Source of the DNA: Stenotrophomonas maltophilia
GTDB lineage: Bacteria > Pseudomonadota > Gammaproteobacteria > Xanthomonadales > Xanthomonadaceae
Length of the DNA stretch: 64,000 nucleotides
Direction of reading: 5' to 3'
Assembly: GCF_025642255.1 (NCBI RefSeq)
Contig: NZ_CP106759.1
Location: forward strand, 2,755,501-2,819,500
Below, piece after piece: positions 34,350 through 43,407 of the stretch; within the stretch, counting starts at the first letter, position 1, and every line of letters starts with the position of its first letter. The notes beneath the pieces are model-generated. The model was not told where the DNA came from and made no database searches. It was given only the letters and a program-made list of their open reading frames with translations. Made by a program: the position numbers and the translations under genes.

Positions 34350-36233
34350 TCAGATGCCGCGTACCAGGCGGAACCCGATGCGGGCGTTGGTGGTGTCCGA
34401 GTCCTGCGACTGCCGCCAGGCCGCCCGGGTCTGCTCGGGAGAGTTCGCCCAGTTGCCTCCGCGGATCACCCGCGCCCGGCAACCCGGGTTGAACCAGGCC
34501 ACGCCGTCGGAGGGCGCACGCCGGTAGCTGGAATGCCAGCAGTCGGCCACCCATTCGCTGAGATTGCCGGCCATGTCGTGCAGGCCGAACGCGTTGGCCC
34601 GGAAGTTCGCCACCGGCGCAGGGCCCCACCAGCCATCGCCATAGCCGATGAACGCGTTGTGCCAATGCCGGCCAGACGGCGAGACATCCTTGCTGCCGGT
34701 GAAGTTGCCGCTGCCCGGCGGGGGCGTGCCTGTATCCCCCCAGGGATAACGGCCGCTGCTGCCGGCGCGCAGCGCATACTCGAACTCGGCCTCGCTGGGC
34801 AGCCGGTAGCTGTAGCCGGTCTGCTCGGACAGCCACGCGGCATAGTTTTCCGCGTCGCGCACGCTCACATGCATCACAGGCGCGTTGCCCAGCGCGCGCG
34901 CGCCGTCGTAATCCGAGCGCCAGTCGACACCGCTGCGGCGGATGAAGTTGCCGCTGCGCTCGTCATAGACCACCGAATGACCGCGGCGGGTCGCGCGTGG
35001 GCGGGCATTGGTGGCTTTGACGTAGCGCTCGAAATCGCTGACGGTCACCTCGGTGATGGCCATCGCGAAACCGCGGTCAAACCGCACGTAATGCGAAGGG
35101 CGCTCGGCATCGGTGGCGCCGGGCTCGGCATCCCCTGCGCCCATCTGGAAGCCGCCATGCGGCACCACCACCATCTGCGGGCCACGCCCGCCATCGCGCA
35201 TCGCGTCGCTGAACACCTGGCCGGGACGGAAGCTGCCGTAATGGGTTGCCAGATCGATGCGCTCGCGCAGCTGCGCCACGACCGCGTCGCCGGGCAGCGC
35301 GATGCGCAGTGCTTCGGCCAGCTTCTCGCGTGCAGGTTTCAGGCCCTGCGGCGTCGCCAGGTCGCGCAGGCCCTCGTCGCGCAGCTGCGCCAGGGTGTTG
35401 GCCCGGATCTGCTCGATGCGCTCGAAGGCGTCGGCGATGGTCGGAGAGGAATCACGGACCTTGCTGGCTTCGGCCAGCCAGGTGCCGGCACTGGCGAAGT
35501 CACGGCGGCGGGCGGCCTCCTCGGCACGCCGGATCAGGCCGCTCTCCGCCGCAGCAAGGCCCTGGCGTGCGCGGCGGTTGCCCTCGTCAAGCGCCAACGC
35601 CTCGCGGAAACTGCCGATCGCGCCGTCACCGTCCTCGCCGATCCGGTCCGCGCGCAGGTCCTCCTCGCCGGCCCGGTTGTAGGCCACCACGCGTTGCGCG
35701 ATCTCCACCCGCGCCTGCAGGGCACGCACCTTTTCATCGTCAGGGGCCAGGGTCAGCAACACCAGCGCCTGGCGTCCCGCTTCGGCCAGCGCCTCGCGCT
35801 GCTGCAGCGGCCGCACCAGCAAGGCATCGGTCTGCTGCAGCAGGCGCTGGCGGGCACGCTGCAGACCAGCACGGGCCTGGCGGTCGTCAGGCACCTCCTC
35901 CTGCACCGCCAGCCACAGCGGGATGGCGGCATCGCCATCCTCGTACAGCCGATCCTGGGCAAACGCCTGCTCGGCGGCCCTGCGCAGCTGCGCCAGGCTG
36001 CGCCCCTCCCGATCGACACGGGGCGGCGTCCACTGCTGCACGTCTTCGGCGGCATCCTGACCGGCGATGGTCACGCTGCCCTGCACCGCCGGCCGATCCT
36101 CCGGCGCCGGCGGCGATGCCGCCTGGCCGGATCCCTCGCCGGCCTTGCCTGCCGGTGTCGGCGGTGACGGGGTGCAGGCGACCAGAGCCAGGGCCAGGCT
36201 GGCGCACAGCGCGGACGACAGCGGAAAACGCAA
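34350..36233 (-). CDS. lipoprotein with helical repeats and an FGE/SUMF1-type domain
   Basis: A 627-residue predicted lipoprotein (lipobox LALVAC near residue 16). Residues 70-340 are Ala/Arg/Glu-rich helices that look like TPR or coiled-coil repeats. The C-terminal 280 residues form a formylglycine-generating-enzyme fold: MVVVPHGGFQMGAGDAEPGA, EVTVSDFERYVKAT, YRLPSEAEFEYALRAG, AFGLHDMAGNLSEWVADCWH and RVIRGGNWANSPEQTRAAWR. The two copper-binding cysteines expected after R-G-G-x-W in true FGE are absent. Sulfatase activation is therefore unlikely, and the domain may bind a ligand or envelope partner. The role is unknown. Confidence 0.85.
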   Translation of the reverse strand: MRFPLSSALCASLALALVACTPSPPTPAGKAGEGSGQAASPPAPEDRPAVQGSVTIAGQDAAEDVQQWTPPRVDREGRSLAQLRRAAEQAFAQDRLYEDGDAAIPLWLAVQEEVPDDRQARAGLQRARQRLLQQTDALLVRPLQQREALAEAGRQALVLLTLAPDDEKVRALQARVEIAQRVVAYNRAGEEDLRADRIGEDGDGAIGSFREALALDEGNRRARQGLAAAESGLIRRAEEAARRRDFASAGTWLAEASKVRDSSPTIADAFERIEQIRANTLAQLRDEGLRDLATPQGLKPAREKLAEALRIALPGDAVVAQLRERIDLATHYGSFRPGQVFSDAMRDGGRGPQMVVVPHGGFQMGAGDAEPGATDAERPSHYVRFDRGFAMAITEVTVSDFERYVKATNARPRATRRGHSVVYDERSGNFIRRSGVDWRSDYDGARALGNAPVMHVSVRDAENYAAWLSEQTGYSYRLPSEAEFEYALRAGSSGRYPWGDTGTPPPGSGNFTGSKDVSPSGRHWHNAFIGYGDGWWGPAPVANFRANAFGLHDMAGNLSEWVADCWHSSYRRAPSDGVAWFNPGCRARVIRGGNWANSPEQTRAAWRQSQDSDTTNARIGFRLVRGI

Positions 36234-36317
36234 GCAGAGCCTCCTTCGGCACGGACGCGGACCGACGTTAGGCTATTCTCCCCTGCCTGAGCAAACCCGA
36301 GTAGCAGGCCCTGACCC

Positions 36318-37397
36318 GTGGCAATCTGGATCACCACCCCCGCCGAGCTGGATGCGTACTACCAGCAGCGTCCCACCCGCATCGGTCTGGACACCGAATT
36401 CATCCGTGAACGCACCTTCTGGCCGCAACTGGCGCTGGTGCAGATGGCGGTCGGCGAGGACATCCTGCTGATCGATCCGCTGATTCCCGGCATGCCCGAA
36501 GCACTGGCCCCCTGGCTGACCGATACGTCGATCATCAAGGTGATGCACAGCGCCAGCGAGGATCTGGTGGCCTTCAAATGGACCTGCGGCGTGCTGCCAC
36601 GACCGCTGTTCGATACCCAGATCGGCGCGGCGCTGGCCGGCATCGGTGCCGGCATGGGCTACCAGAAGCTGGTGCAGGAGATCACCGGCGTGACCCTGGC
36701 CAAGGGCGAGACCCGCTCGGACTGGATGCGCCGCCCGCTCTCCGAGTCGCAGCTGCAGTATGCCGCCGATGACGTCGAGCACCTGTTCGCGCTGCATGAC
36801 GCGATCGACGCGAGACTGCAGGCGATGGGACGCCAGCAGTGGCTGCACGACGACGCTGAACGCCTGTTGGCCAGCGTCGCCAACGATGAGGACCGCTGGC
36901 CGCACCTGTCCATGCGCTCGGCCCAGTTCCTCGATGCCGAGGCACAGCGACGCCTGCTGCGCCTGCTGCGCTGGCGCGATGTGCAGGCACGCCAGAGCGA
37001 CCGGCCGCGCAGCTGGATCCTGGACAACGAACTTGCCGCCCTGCTGGCGCGCTCGCCACCGGCCGATGTCGACGCGCTCGCCAAGCTGTTCGAGCCGTTC
37101 CCGAAGGCGCCGCGCAAGCTGACAGCCGCCGTGTGGCAGGCCCTGGACACTCCGCTGGCCGATGAGCAGGACGCGCCGCTGGCCACCCAGCCCACCGACA
37201 GCAGCAAGAAGACGCTGAAGAAAATGCAGGACGCCGTGGCCGAATGCAGCCGCGAGCTGGGCCTGGCGGACGGCGTACTGGCCTCGCGCAAGCACCTGGA
37301 AAGCTACCTGGAGCACCGCCAGTGGCCGTCGGCGCTGGCCGGATGGCGCCAGCAGGCGCTGGAATCGCGCCTGCAGCCATTGTTGCCGGTGCGCTGA
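36318..37397 (+). CDS. rnd: ribonuclease D
   Basis: A 359-residue 3'-5' exoribonuclease that matures tRNA 3' ends. The DEDDy residues appear in IGLDTEFIRERTFWPQLALV (D, E), KVMHSASEDLVAF (D) and LQYAADDVEHLFALHD (Y, D). Two HRDC-like helical domains follow (PRSWILDNELAALLAR, and the C-terminal LADGVLASRKHLESYLEH). The start is GTG, as often for rnd. It is convergent with the TonB-dependent receptor across a strong hairpin. Confidence 0.95.
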   Translation: MAIWITTPAELDAYYQQRPTRIGLDTEFIRERTFWPQLALVQMAVGEDILLIDPLIPGMPEALAPWLTDTSIIKVMHSASEDLVAFKWTCGVLPRPLFDTQIGAALAGIGAGMGYQKLVQEITGVTLAKGETRSDWMRRPLSESQLQYAADDVEHLFALHDAIDARLQAMGRQQWLHDDAERLLASVANDEDRWPHLSMRSAQFLDAEAQRRLLRLLRWRDVQARQSDRPRSWILDNELAALLARSPPADVDALAKLFEPFPKAPRKLTAAVWQALDTPLADEQDAPLATQPTDSSKKTLKKMQDAVAECSRELGLADGVLASRKHLESYLEHRQWPSALAGWRQQALESRLQPLLPVR

Positions 37398-37414
37398 CAA
37401 CCCGCTGCAGCAAC

Positions 37415-37454
37415 GGGAAGGGGCGGCCAGGATCACCGGGCCGCCCCTTCCCGC
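37415..37454. terminator. bidirectional terminator between rnd and the TonB receptor
   Basis: A perfect 15-bp stem (CGGGAAGGGGCGGCC with its complement) encloses a 10-base loop. There is no long T tract, but it sits exactly between two converging genes. Confidence 0.7.
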
Positions 37455-37464
37455 AACCGTTCGA

Positions 37465-39795
37465 TTACCAGTTCATGTTCAGCGACACACCCACGGTACG
37501 CGGCTCGTTGTACACCGCGGCCATGTAGTTCTCGATCACGCCCTTGAGATTCTTCTCGTTGGTGATGTTGCGTGCGAACAGCGCGACTTCATAGGCGCCG
37601 TAGTTGCCGGAGTAACCGATCTTCAGGCCGCCCTCGAAGTCCCCCTTGGAGTTGAACTCCTTGCTGTCATACAGCACGAAGCTGGTATAGCCCTGCTTGT
37701 TCCAGTCGGTGGACACGAACATCGTGGCCGCGTCGCTGACCGGGAAATCGTAGCGTGCGGCCAGGTTGACGTTGTACTTCGGTGCGTTCGGCAACGGGTT
37801 GCCGTCGATCTGCGCGAAGGTGTTCGCACCCACCTTGATGGTCGGATCATCCACCGTGCACACCACCTGGCCATTCAGGCCGCAGACCTGCGCGTACACG
37901 CGCTTGTCCTTGATTTCGCTGTGCAGCAGGCTGACACCGGCGCTCAGGGTCAGGTTGGGAACCGGACGCAGTTCCATGTCCGCTTCGAAACCATACGCCT
38001 TGGCCTTGTCTGCGTTGAACAGCACGCCGTTGCCGTCCGAATCGTTGCCGTTGAGCTGGATATCGTTGACGGTGTAGGTGAACGCGGTGGCGTTCAGGCG
38101 CAGGCGGTTGTCCCACAGGCTGCTCTTCACGCCGGCCTCCCAGGACAGGATGGTCTCCGAGTCGGCGGTGGTGAAGTCGGCATTGAACACGGCCGAACGG
38201 CCCTGGATGGTCGGCCCGCGGAAACCGCGCGCCACCTTCGCATAGACGCTGACGTCCGGCGTGATCTGGTACATCGCACTCAGGTCCCAGCTGGGCGTGG
38301 TATCGGACATCCTGACGTCGGTGCGGCCCTTGTAGGTCACCACCCCGGCAGCGGTGTCGGCGGTCTTCAGCAGCCGGGTGTGCTTCTCGTCGCGGGTCTG
38401 GCGCAGGCCGGCGGTCACCGTGAACCTGTCGGTGAAGGCGTAGCTGAGCTGGCCGAAACCGGCCCAGGAGGTGTTCTTGTTGCGCAGGCGTACCCAGTTG
38501 TTCGGATTGCGCGCAGCGCCCTGCAGGAACCAGGCACGCTGGTAGAAGTCGGTGGTGTCGCTGCCGTTGAAATAGAACGCGCCGGCCTGCCACTGCAACG
38601 CGCTGTCGTCATGGCTGGCCAGACGGAATTCCTGGGTCCACTGGTCCAGGTCGCGGATCCGGCCCATCGACTGGCCGTAGCCGTTGGGCACGCCGTTGAC
38701 CGGGTAGTTCACCGCAGCACCGCCATCGGTATCGCCACGGCTGTAACCGGAGGTGGTTTCATACGCGGTGATCGAAGTGAAGTCGATCGCGCCGAAGTCG
38801 TAGCGCGCCTTCACCGAGCCACCGTAGGTCTTGTAGGCCTGCGGGTTGTTGTCGGCTTCGTCGTAGGCGACCTGGTCGCGCGGCACGTCGGTGCGGTTGG
38901 AACCCTTGGTCAGCGCACCGCGCAGGAACAGGGTCGAGGTGCCTTCGTAATCGCGCGCGTGTGCCGAGGCCAGGATCGAGAACTGCTCGCTCGGCGTCAG
39001 CAGCAGCTGGGCGCGGACGTTGCGGTCATCGAAACCGCCCATGGCGTTCTTCTTCGGGCTGACGGTGCCATCCGCACTCGGGCCGCTGTAGGTGTTGTCG
39101 ACATAGTCGTCGCGATGCTGGTACAGGGCCGACACGCGGAACGAGGCGATATCGTTGATCGGACCGCCAAAGCCGCCATCGATCGACACGCTGTTGTAAC
39201 TGGCGTAGCTGGCGCTGACGCGGCCGGTGTAGTCCTGCGTCGGCTTGAGCGTGTCGAACTTGACGATGCCGGCCGTGGTGTTGCGGCCGAACAGCGAACC
39301 CTGCGGGCCGCGCAGTACTTCCACCTGGTCCACGTCGTAGACCGGATTGGACTTGAGCACCACGTGCTCCAGCACCACGTCATCCTGGATGATCGACACC
39401 GGCTGGGAAGCACCCAGATAGAAATCGATGTTGCCCAGCCCGCGGATGTAGAAGCGCGGGAAGATACGACCGGTGGTGGTTTCCGCATACAGGCTCGGCA
39501 CGCGGCCGGACAGCGCCAGCAGGGTGTCGTCGCCGCCGGCGGTGAAGTCGCGCATGCGCTCGCCCTGCACGACGCCCACCGACACCGGCACCTCCTGCAG
39601 GTTCTGCTCACGGTGTTCGGCGGTCACGGTGATGGTATCCAGCCCGGTGGGGGTCGGCGCACTGTCCTGCGCCGCGGCGCCGAAGCTGCCGACCAGCGCC
39701 AGGCCTGCGCAGGCCAGCGCGAGCGGATGGCGACGGAAGGAAACGAGGGAAGACGACATGCCCGACAGACGGCGGGAATCGGTATGGGAAGGCAT
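37465..39795 (-). CDS. TonB-dependent outer-membrane receptor
   Basis: A 776-residue receptor. A signal segment (RRHPLALACAGLALVGSFGA) is followed by a TonB-box-like DTITVTAEHREQNLQEVPVS. The plug domain contains FYIRGLGNIDFYLG, VDQVEVLRGPQGSLFGRNTT and GIVKFDTL, and a 22-strand barrel ends in the aromatic LNMNW. Such receptors import siderophores, B12 or sugars; the substrate cannot be read. The plug style (E-V-P-V-S-V, R-G-P-Q-G-S-L-F-G) is of the broad Xanthomonadaceae/sphingomonad group. The start is uncertain: ATG 39759 would give a more compact signal peptide. No Fur box was seen upstream. Confidence 0.92.
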   Translation of the reverse strand: MPSHTDSRRLSGMSSSLVSFRRHPLALACAGLALVGSFGAAAQDSAPTPTGLDTITVTAEHREQNLQEVPVSVGVVQGERMRDFTAGGDDTLLALSGRVPSLYAETTTGRIFPRFYIRGLGNIDFYLGASQPVSIIQDDVVLEHVVLKSNPVYDVDQVEVLRGPQGSLFGRNTTAGIVKFDTLKPTQDYTGRVSASYASYNSVSIDGGFGGPINDIASFRVSALYQHRDDYVDNTYSGPSADGTVSPKKNAMGGFDDRNVRAQLLLTPSEQFSILASAHARDYEGTSTLFLRGALTKGSNRTDVPRDQVAYDEADNNPQAYKTYGGSVKARYDFGAIDFTSITAYETTSGYSRGDTDGGAAVNYPVNGVPNGYGQSMGRIRDLDQWTQEFRLASHDDSALQWQAGAFYFNGSDTTDFYQRAWFLQGAARNPNNWVRLRNKNTSWAGFGQLSYAFTDRFTVTAGLRQTRDEKHTRLLKTADTAAGVVTYKGRTDVRMSDTTPSWDLSAMYQITPDVSVYAKVARGFRGPTIQGRSAVFNADFTTADSETILSWEAGVKSSLWDNRLRLNATAFTYTVNDIQLNGNDSDGNGVLFNADKAKAYGFEADMELRPVPNLTLSAGVSLLHSEIKDKRVYAQVCGLNGQVVCTVDDPTIKVGANTFAQIDGNPLPNAPKYNVNLAARYDFPVSDAATMFVSTDWNKQGYTSFVLYDSKEFNSKGDFEGGLKIGYSGNYGAYEVALFARNITNEKNLKGVIENYMAAVYNEPRTVGVSLNMNW

Positions 39796-39969
39796 CGAAA
39801 GCTCTGAGGAGACGTCCGGGCGGCCTGCGCGGGCCGGGCGGCGAGAAAGGGAACTGCTGCGCAGACTGGGGATTATCCTCCAAATTGTTACGATTTCGTT
39901 TCGCGCAACGGAATCGCACGAAAGCCGGCGGACTCGGCACAGTCGCCTATGGCCACGGCCGCGCGTCGC

Positions 39970-39998
39970 TTGGCAAGGCCGACCGCCAGCGATACAAT
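39970..39998 (+). promoter_or_regulatory. tRNA-Ala promoter
   Basis: TTGGCA (39970-39975), a 17-base spacer and TACAAT (39993-39998) would start transcription about 7 bases before the tRNA. Confidence 0.75.
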
Positions 39999-40011
39999 GA
40001 CAGCGCACTAC

Positions 40012-40087
<76 letters not shown>

Positions 40088-40109
40088 TCCACATGCCCAC
40101 CAGGGCATG

Positions 40110-40150
40110 AAAAAGGCCGGAACTCCTGACACCCAGGGTCCGGCCTTTTT
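40110..40150 (+). terminator. tRNA-Ala terminator
   Basis: A 12-bp stem (AAAAAGGCCGGA/TCCGGCCTTTTT) with a 17-base loop ends in T5. The loop side contains GAACTCCTGAC, the exact complement of part of the tRNA T arm. Confidence 0.9.
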
Positions 40151-40275
40151 CGTTGCACGCCCCGGGCTACCGGGCCGATGAGACGCGCGACCTGCGCATG
40201 ACCGAGCCCGGTGGCGACAAACCCAGCATCGGGCAGCCGCTGGCTCGGGCCGAGGGCGCTTGCAGCAATGACGCG

Positions 40276-40449
40276 TCAGGCAGGCTCCTGCCCACCATCC
40301 TTGCGCCGTGGACTGCGCGAGTGGGTGTCACGTACCTGCTGGTCGCGCTGTCCCGGACGCTGCTTGGCGACGTCGTCCTGCTTCCGGTCCTGGCGGCTTT
40401 CCTGCACCCCCTGGCGTGGATCGGGCGTGTCCTTTTCGTGTCTGCTCAT
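40276..40449 (-). CDS. small highly charged protein, 57 aa, hypothetical
   Basis: A 57-residue frame with a GGAG ribosome site 6 bases before its ATG. The product (MSRHEKDTPDPRQGVQESRQ and onward) is almost entirely polar: many Asp, Arg, Gln and Lys, no hydrophobic core and no cysteine. It would be intrinsically disordered. Codon choice is GC-rich like its neighbours. An overlapping 113-codon frame on the other strand looks hydrophobic only because it is its complement. It lies alone between tRNA-Ala and an SDR gene. I do not recognise it; it may be a stress-type small protein or a chance frame. Confidence 0.45.
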   Translation of the reverse strand: MSRHEKDTPDPRQGVQESRQDRKQDDVAKQRPGQRDQQVRDTHSRSPRRKDGGQEPA

Positions 40450-40558
40450 GCGTGGCTCCGCCGCCGGCGGAGGCCGGCGCTGGAGCCACGCTAGAGGTCG
40501 CCGGGTAACGGACGGGTCAGTCCGGCGCGAACGCCATGTGCAGCCGCCGGCCGTCCCC

Positions 40559-41320
40559 TCAGGTGCGATTGGTGGATATCCCGCCGTCCACGCGCATCGC
40601 ACTACCGGTCACGAAGCTGCCTTCATCGCTGGCCAGGAACAGCGCAGCGTTGGCGATCTCTTCCGGCCCGGCCAGGCGCTTGAGCGCATGCAGCGACCGT
40701 ACGAAGTCCAGCGCATCCTCGTCTGGCGCAGCCTGCCGGCCCATCTCGGTGTCGGTGCCGCCGGGCAGCAGCACGTTGCAACGCACGCCCCGTACGCCGT
40801 ACTCGGCGGCGATCACCTGGCTCAGGCCGATCAGCCCGGCCTTGCTCGAGGCGTAGGCGGCCATGCCGGGCAAGCCGACGGTATGGCCGACGATGGTGCC
40901 GACGAACACCAGCGAGCCGCCGCCCCGCGCCAGCAGGGCTGGCAACTGCGCACGTGCGGCGTGGAAGGCTGCATCGAGGTTGGTGGCCATCACCTGCCTC
41001 CAGGCGTCCACCGGAAACTCCGCAGCGGGCACGCCCGGCCCCAGCATCCCGGCATTGTTGATCGCGATGTCCAGGCCTCCGAAGGCCCGCTGCGCCAGGT
41101 CGACCAGCACCTGTGCAGTGTCCGGCCCGGCGACATCGGCGGCATGCACCACCGCCTCGCCGCCGGCAGCACGGATCTGATCGGCCAGCGCCTGCAACGG
41201 CTCCGGCTGCCGCGCGTTGAGCACCAGCCTTGCGCCTTCGGCGGCGAAACGCAGCGCGCAGGCGCGGCCGATGCCGGCGCTGGCACCGGTGATGAGGGCG
41301 ATCTTGTCGTGCAGACGCAT
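40559..41320 (-). CDS. short-chain dehydrogenase/reductase
   Basis: A 253-residue classical SDR. The N-terminus LHDKIALITGASAGIGRACA binds NAD(P), N-N-A-G is in DIAINNAGMLGPGV, and the catalytic Y-x-x-x-K is in PGMAAYASSKAGLIGLSQVI. The C-terminus ASDEGSFVTGSAMRVDGGIS is typical. The expected catalytic serine position reads GSLVFVGTIVGHTVG, with threonine/glycine around it. The substrate is unknown; family members act on alcohols, sugars or acyl intermediates. It is divergent from the Ada-like gene with a large inverted repeat between. Confidence 0.88.
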   Translation of the reverse strand: MRLHDKIALITGASAGIGRACALRFAAEGARLVLNARQPEPLQALADQIRAAGGEAVVHAADVAGPDTAQVLVDLAQRAFGGLDIAINNAGMLGPGVPAAEFPVDAWRQVMATNLDAAFHAARAQLPALLARGGGSLVFVGTIVGHTVGLPGMAAYASSKAGLIGLSQVIAAEYGVRGVRCNVLLPGGTDTEMGRQAAPDEDALDFVRSLHALKRLAGPEEIANAALFLASDEGSFVTGSAMRVDGGISTNRT

Positions 41321-41377
41321 GTTCGGGGTCCAGGCAGTGAAGTGGACCCTACGATGTCGCGCCCCTGCCCCGTTGAC

Positions 41378-41419
41378 ACTCCGTTTCCGGGCCCTGCCGG
41401 CGCGTGCAGGAAACGGAGT
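41378..41419. promoter_or_regulatory. 11-bp inverted repeat between the SDR and ada-like genes
   Basis: ACTCCGTTTCC (41378-41388) and GGAAACGGAGT (41409-41419) are perfect complements around a 20-base loop, centred in the 132-base divergent gap. It could be an operator for either gene or an RNA hairpin. There is no T run, so it is not a standard terminator. Confidence 0.5.
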
Positions 41420-41452
41420 TTCCGCCAGCGGGGCACGTGCCAGAATCGACGC

Positions 41453-42292
41453 ATGGACACTGCCATCGCAACCACCGATGCCCGCGTCGAACGCGTCTGC
41501 CGCCACCTGCAGGCCCGTCTCGACGAACCCTCACTGCAGGAGCTTGCCGAACTGGCGGGCTGCAGCCCGACCCGGCTGCATCGCCTGTTCAAGCAGGCCA
41601 CCGGACTGACCCCGAAGCAGTATGCGGCGGCCCTGCGCGCCGATCGGCTGCGCACAGGACTGCAACAGCAGGCGCGCATCACCGATGCTTTCCACGACGC
41701 CGGCTTCGGCTCCAGCGGCCGCTTCTACGAGAACGCTCCGCGCCTGCTGGGAATGACGCCCCGGCAATGGCGCAGCGGTGGACGCGGTGAGGTGATCCAT
41801 TTCGCCATCGCCGAAAGCTCGCTGGGCAGCGTACTGGTGGCCAGCAGCAGCATCGGCGTGGTGGCGATCCTGCTCGGCGACGATCCGGAAGCGCTGCTGC
41901 AGTCGTTGCAGCAACGCTTCCGCCAGGCTGAGCTGGTCGGCGCTGACAGTGGCTACGAGCAACGGGTGGCGCAGGTGGTCGGCCTGGTCGAGGATCCGGC
42001 ACGTGGCGCGACACTGCCACTGGACATCCGCGGCACAGCCTTCCAGCAGCGCGTCTGGCAGGCGCTGCAGCAGATTCCCCAAGGGCAGACCGCATCGTAT
42101 GCCGACATTGCCGCGCGCATCGGCGCACCGCGCTCCAGCCGCGCGGTCGCGCGTGCCTGCGCCAGCAATCCACTGGCGGTGGCAGTGCCATGCCATCGCG
42201 TGGTGCGCCGCGATGGCGATCTGTCCGGCTATGCCTGGGGTGTGGCCCGCAAGCGCGAACTGCTGCGCCGGGAGAAAGCCGCCAACGGCTGA
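41453..42292 (+). CDS. Ada-like protein: AraC HTH fused to O6-alkylguanine-DNA alkyltransferase
   Basis: A 279-residue protein. Residues 1-95 are an AraC-type HTH (LAELAGCSPTRLHRLFKQAT and FGSSGRFYENAPRLLGMTPR). The C-terminal 170 residues are an alkyltransferase with acceptor cysteine in AVAVPCHRVVRRDGDLSGYA and the upstream ASYADIAARIGAPRSSRAVA. The N-terminal zinc/phosphotriester domain of E. coli Ada, which senses methyl-phosphotriesters, is missing. It can probably repair O6-methylguanine, but its activation signal must differ from that of full Ada. It is divergent from an SDR gene. No AlkB is nearby. Confidence 0.9.
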   Translation: MDTAIATTDARVERVCRHLQARLDEPSLQELAELAGCSPTRLHRLFKQATGLTPKQYAAALRADRLRTGLQQQARITDAFHDAGFGSSGRFYENAPRLLGMTPRQWRSGGRGEVIHFAIAESSLGSVLVASSSIGVVAILLGDDPEALLQSLQQRFRQAELVGADSGYEQRVAQVVGLVEDPARGATLPLDIRGTAFQQRVWQALQQIPQGQTASYADIAARIGAPRSSRAVARACASNPLAVAVPCHRVVRRDGDLSGYAWGVARKRELLRREKAANG

Positions 42293-42340
42293 TGCCGCCG
42301 CATCAGGACCGGTGGATGCCGACCGTGGCCGGCTCGCGCC

Positions 42341-42366
42341 GTGGCAGCGCCGGGCCATGCCCGGCG
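42341..42366. repeat. SMAG palindrome, GTGG variant
   Basis: A hairpin with arms CGCCGGGC and GCCCGGCG begins GTGG instead of GTAG. It separates the converging ada-like and oxidoreductase genes. Confidence 0.7.
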
Positions 42367-42381
42367 GACACCGGCGAGAGC

Positions 42382-43407
42382 TCAGTCCAGCTTCACCACC
42401 AGCTTGCCGAAGTTGCGCCCCTGCAGCAGCCCGAAGAAGGCATCCGGTGCGCTCTGCAGCCCTTCGACCACGTCCTCGCGGTACTGGATGCGCCCTTCCC
42501 GCAGCCAGTGCGCCATCTCGCGCTCGAACTGCGGCCACAGGTGGCTGAAGTCGTGCACGATGAAGCCGCGAACCGTCAGCCGCTGCCGCAGGATCTGGCT
42601 GAACAATGCCGGCAGGCGATCGGGCCCGGGATGCTCGACGCCGCGCGCGTTGTAGGTGGCGATGGTGCCGCAGACCGGAATGCGGGCGAAATCGTTGAGC
42701 AGTGGCAGCACCGCGTCGAGTACGTGGCCGCCGACATTCTCGAAGTAGACGTCGATGCCGTCCGGCACGGCGGCGCGCAGCTGCGCGGCGAAATCAGCCG
42801 CGCGATGGTCCAGCGCCACATCCACGCCAAGCGATTGCAGGTAGGCACGCTTGCCATCGCCGCCGGCAATGGCGACCACGCGGGCGCCCTGCAGTTTGGC
42901 CAGCTGGGCGACGGTTGCCCCCACCGGCCCGGTCGCAGCGGCGACCACCAGCGTCTCGCCCGGCTGCAGCCGGGCGATTTCATGCAGGCTGGAATACGCG
43001 GTGAATCCCGGCATGCCATACACGCCGAGTGCCGTGCTCAGCGGCAGGCCCGCCGGGTCCAGCCGACGCCCCAGCACCTGCGCATCCAGCACCGCATGGG
43101 TCTGCCATCCACCCGGCGCCAGGAACAGCTCGCCCACCGCGATTCCCGCCGCATTCGACTGCAGCACTTCGGCGACGGTCTGCCCTTCCATCACCGCACC
43201 CACGGCAACGGGAGGCGCATAGGAAGGTCCCTCGTCCATGCGCCCGCGCATATACGGATCCAGCGACAGATAGCGGTTGCGCAGCAGCACCTGTCCTGCT
43301 GCCGGCGCCGGCAGCGGCGACTGCTCCAGGCGGAAATTGGCAGCGATCGGCGCACCCTGCGGCCGCGAGGCGAGCACGATGCGGGTGGTGGTCGGTTGAT
43401 CAGCCAT
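42382..43407 (-). CDS. NADP-dependent oxidoreductase, MDR family (CurA/YncB-like)
   Basis: A 341-residue zinc-free medium-chain reductase of the leukotriene-B4 dehydrogenase/curcumin reductase group. Diagnostic stretches are LLRNRYLSLDPYMRGRMDEG near residue 45, GVYGMPGFTAYSSLHEI, the nucleotide loop VVAAATGPVGATVAQLAKLQ, and DVYFENVGGHVLDAVLPLLN. It reduces alpha,beta-unsaturated ketones or aldehydes with NADPH. The frame continues upstream through the antisense of the tRNA-Phe genes, so the ATG at 43407 was chosen; it begins the family N-terminus. It is a stand-alone gene. Confidence 0.9.
   Translation of the reverse strand: MADQPTTTRIVLASRPQGAPIAANFRLEQSPLPAPAAGQVLLRNRYLSLDPYMRGRMDEGPSYAPPVAVGAVMEGQTVAEVLQSNAAGIAVGELFLAPGGWQTHAVLDAQVLGRRLDPAGLPLSTALGVYGMPGFTAYSSLHEIARLQPGETLVVAAATGPVGATVAQLAKLQGARVVAIAGGDGKRAYLQSLGVDVALDHRAADFAAQLRAAVPDGIDVYFENVGGHVLDAVLPLLNDFARIPVCGTIATYNARGVEHPGPDRLPALFSQILRQRLTVRGFIVHDFSHLWPQFEREMAHWLREGRIQYREDVVEGLQSAPDAFFGLLQGRNFGKLVVKLD

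Noticed and set aside
40153..40494. 113-codon plus-strand frame with a hydrophobic stretch
   Set aside because: The hydrophobic part is the complement of a charged minus-strand frame that has a good ribosome site; no ribosome site was seen for the plus frame.
40559..43407. Possible genomic island around tRNA-Ala (SDR, Ada-like, reductase)
   Set aside because: No integrase, no repeated tRNA 3' end as attachment site, and base composition similar to neighbours.
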